DNA of 6,983 bases, taken from assembly GCA_964396055.1 (NCBI GenBank), contig CAYNDV010000202.1, forward strand, positions 1 to 6,983, given 5' to 3'. Below the pieces are notes generated by a model, which was not told where the DNA came from, did no database searches, and worked only from the letters and a program-made list of their open reading frames with translations. Of the stretch, positions 5,942 to 6,983 are shown in pieces. Each line of letters starts with the position of its first letter. The first letter of the stretch is position 1. Both the position numbers and the translations under genes were made by a program. This DNA comes from CAYJPV01 sp964396055 (lineage in GTDB: Bacteria; Acidobacteriota; Vicinamibacteria; Vicinamibacterales; JAKQTR01).

Positions 5942-5972
5942 GCGGCCGCGGCGTCACGGCGATCCAGTGAGG

Positions 5973-6959
5973 TCAGAAGCGCACGGTGACGCCACCCGTC
6001 ATCTGGATCTGCGAGGCGTACTGTGACTTCGACGTGGCGTAGCAGCCCCAGTACGGATCGCACCACCATCCGGTGGCATCCGACTTGATGTAGGTGGGTG
6101 TCATCCGCAGTTCCGCGCGGGCACCGATGCGTCCCCTGTAGACCTTGACGCCGCCGCCGAACGTGGACGAGAAGCGGCTCTGCCCGGGGATTTCGCGCGT
6201 CTTGCCGTCCGCGCCCGCGTACGACATGGACGAGTAGGACGTGGCGCCCGCCCCGCCGAAGAAGTACGGCCGCACCGACGAGTCCCGGTTGCCGAAGTTG
6301 TACGCCAGCGCGAGGTGGTAGTTGCCGATGTTCACCGAGTCGACTTCCGTGGTCGTCGTGCCCGAGACTTCCAGCGTGGTCGGCTGGCGGTCCAGGATGA
6401 ACTCAACCTCGAAGCGCCTGGTCAGGAAGACGCCCAGCGTGAAGCCCCACGACATCGAGTCGGCCGGGTCGACCCGGTCGTAGGTGTTGCCGTCGGACGC
6501 CTTGACGGGGGTGGTCGCGCCGACGCCGTCGGCGAACGTCCAGCCCACGCGGGCGCTGCCTTCGAAACCGATGGCCTTGAGGCCGGTCGCGACGGGTCGG
6601 TACGGGGGGGGCGGCGTCGACGGGTCGAAGTCCGCCGTGGCGGTGGCGCCCATCGTGACCTTCGTCGTCACGAGCGCCGGCCCGAAACCGGGGGCCGCGG
6701 CCGTGACGTCGTACGTGCCCGGCGGCAGGTAATCCAACCGGTACTCGCCGCGGTCATTCGTGGTCGCCGTGAAGGTCGTGCCGGACGCGGTGTGCCGCGC
6801 CCTGACCTTGGCGGCCGCCACGGGGACCGCGTTCGCGGCCACGACGGTTCCCTGCAGGCTGCCCGTGCCCTGCGCGTGCGCCATGGAGCCGATCAACACG
6901 CACAGTGCCACCACCAGGGCCCCGTGTTTCACGCCTGCCAGCCAGTTCATGGATGCCAT
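5973..6959 (-). CDS. Outer-membrane beta-barrel protein with carboxypeptidase-regulatory-like domain
   Basis: A 328-residue envelope protein. A Sec signal peptide occupies 1-29 (hydrophobic ALVVALCVLIG, cleavage at AHA-Q). Residues about 33-112 form a carboxypeptidase-regulatory-like beta sandwich (LQGTVVAANAVPVAAAKV, then TNDRGEYRLDYLPPGTYDV), as found at the N-terminus of many Bacteroidota and Acidobacteriota outer-membrane proteins. A Pro-rich linker (STPPPPYRP, 114-122) leads to alternating beta strands from about 130 to the end (FEGSARVGW, WGFTLGVFL, YHLALAYNFG, RPYFFGGAGA, FGGGVKVYRG), an OmpA/OprF-like eight-strand layout. It ends in VTVRF, a C-terminal Phe of the BAM-recognition type. 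An aromatic loop carries two close cysteines, C300 and C306. The ATG at 6959 has GGA five bases ahead; the ATG at 6950 is equally possible and keeps the signal peptide. Ligand or function unknown. Confidence 0.85.
   Translation of the reverse strand: MASMNWLAGVKHGALVVALCVLIGSMAHAQGTGSLQGTVVAANAVPVAAAKVRARHTASGTTFTATTNDRGEYRLDYLPPGTYDVTAAAPGFGPALVTTKVTMGATATADFDPSTPPPPYRPVATGLKAIGFEGSARVGWTFADGVGATTPVKASDGNTYDRVDPADSMSWGFTLGVFLTRRFEVEFILDRQPTTLEVSGTTTTEVDSVNIGNYHLALAYNFGNRDSSVRPYFFGGAGATSYSSMSYAGADGKTREIPGQSRFSSTFGGGVKVYRGRIGARAELRMTPTYIKSDATGWWCDPYWGCYATSKSQYASQIQMTGGVTVRF
6604..6611 (-). repeat. Homopolymeric tract of eight G (C on the coding strand)
   Basis: Eight consecutive G on the + strand read as C8 in the barrel gene and encode the prolines of the linker between the regulatory-like domain and the barrel. 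Such tracts are prone to slippage; a one-base change here would cut off the barrel while leaving the signal peptide and first domain. Confidence 0.8.
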
Positions 6960-6983
6960 TCCAATCCGTCTCGATGTGAGGTT

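Noticed and set aside
4893..5967. Shared 13-base word acggcgatccagt at 4893-4905 and 5955-5967
   Set aside because: A single 13-base match is expected at about this rate by chance in 7 kb, and the flanks differ.
5942..5972. Terminator between the convergent exported-protein and barrel genes
   Set aside because: The 31-bp gap is GC-rich with only imperfect pairing and no T or A tract on either side.

Overview
The window is uniformly GC-rich with dense, mostly G/C-ending codons. It carries six gene products of a Gram-negative type: an outer-membrane beta-barrel with a carboxypeptidase-regulatory-like domain, PEGA domains, a soluble hybrid histidine kinase, and an RRM/cold-shock pair. The mix resembles Acidobacteriota (for example Vicinamibacteria). 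That assignment is an inference from gene content and composition; there is no marker gene here. I see no mobile element, CRISPR array, tRNA or rRNA.

Layout. Positions 1-1683 (+) hold the 3' part of a gene for a membrane-anchored PEGA protein. Its long N-terminal half is an Ala/Gly/Val/Leu/Arg segment with clear 11/22-residue periodicity. Four bases further on, the convergent stop codon of a small zinc-ribbon protein of unknown function begins (1688-2086, -). Upstream of it on the same strand lies a PAS-PAS hybrid sensor histidine kinase with a C-terminal receiver (2238-4214, -). A 304-bp divergent region (4215-4518) contains an AT-rich spot that can be read as a -10 element in both directions, and a bulged hairpin directly before the next Shine-Dalgarno. 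Two overlapping genes follow on the + strand: an RRM RNA-binding protein (4519-4827) and a divergent cold-shock-domain protein (4821-5093) that starts at a TTG overlapping the RRM stop region. A 251-bp spacer with GC hairpins leads to a small exported protein of unknown function (5345-5941, +). This converges on a gene for an outer-membrane beta-barrel protein (5973-6959, -).

How the genes relate. Only the RRM/cold-shock pair shows strong evidence of a shared job: 7-bp overlap, an SD inside the upstream gene, and two single-stranded-nucleic-acid-binding folds. They are best read as a co-translated RNA-chaperone module. The kinase is an orphan as far as this window shows, with no DNA-binding response regulator beside it. 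The PEGA protein, the exported 198-residue protein and the barrel are envelope proteins in separate transcription units.

Nothing here is a clear defence or mobile system. The items most worth following are the coupled RRM-CSD pair with its structured leader, and the periodic arginine helices of the PEGA protein.
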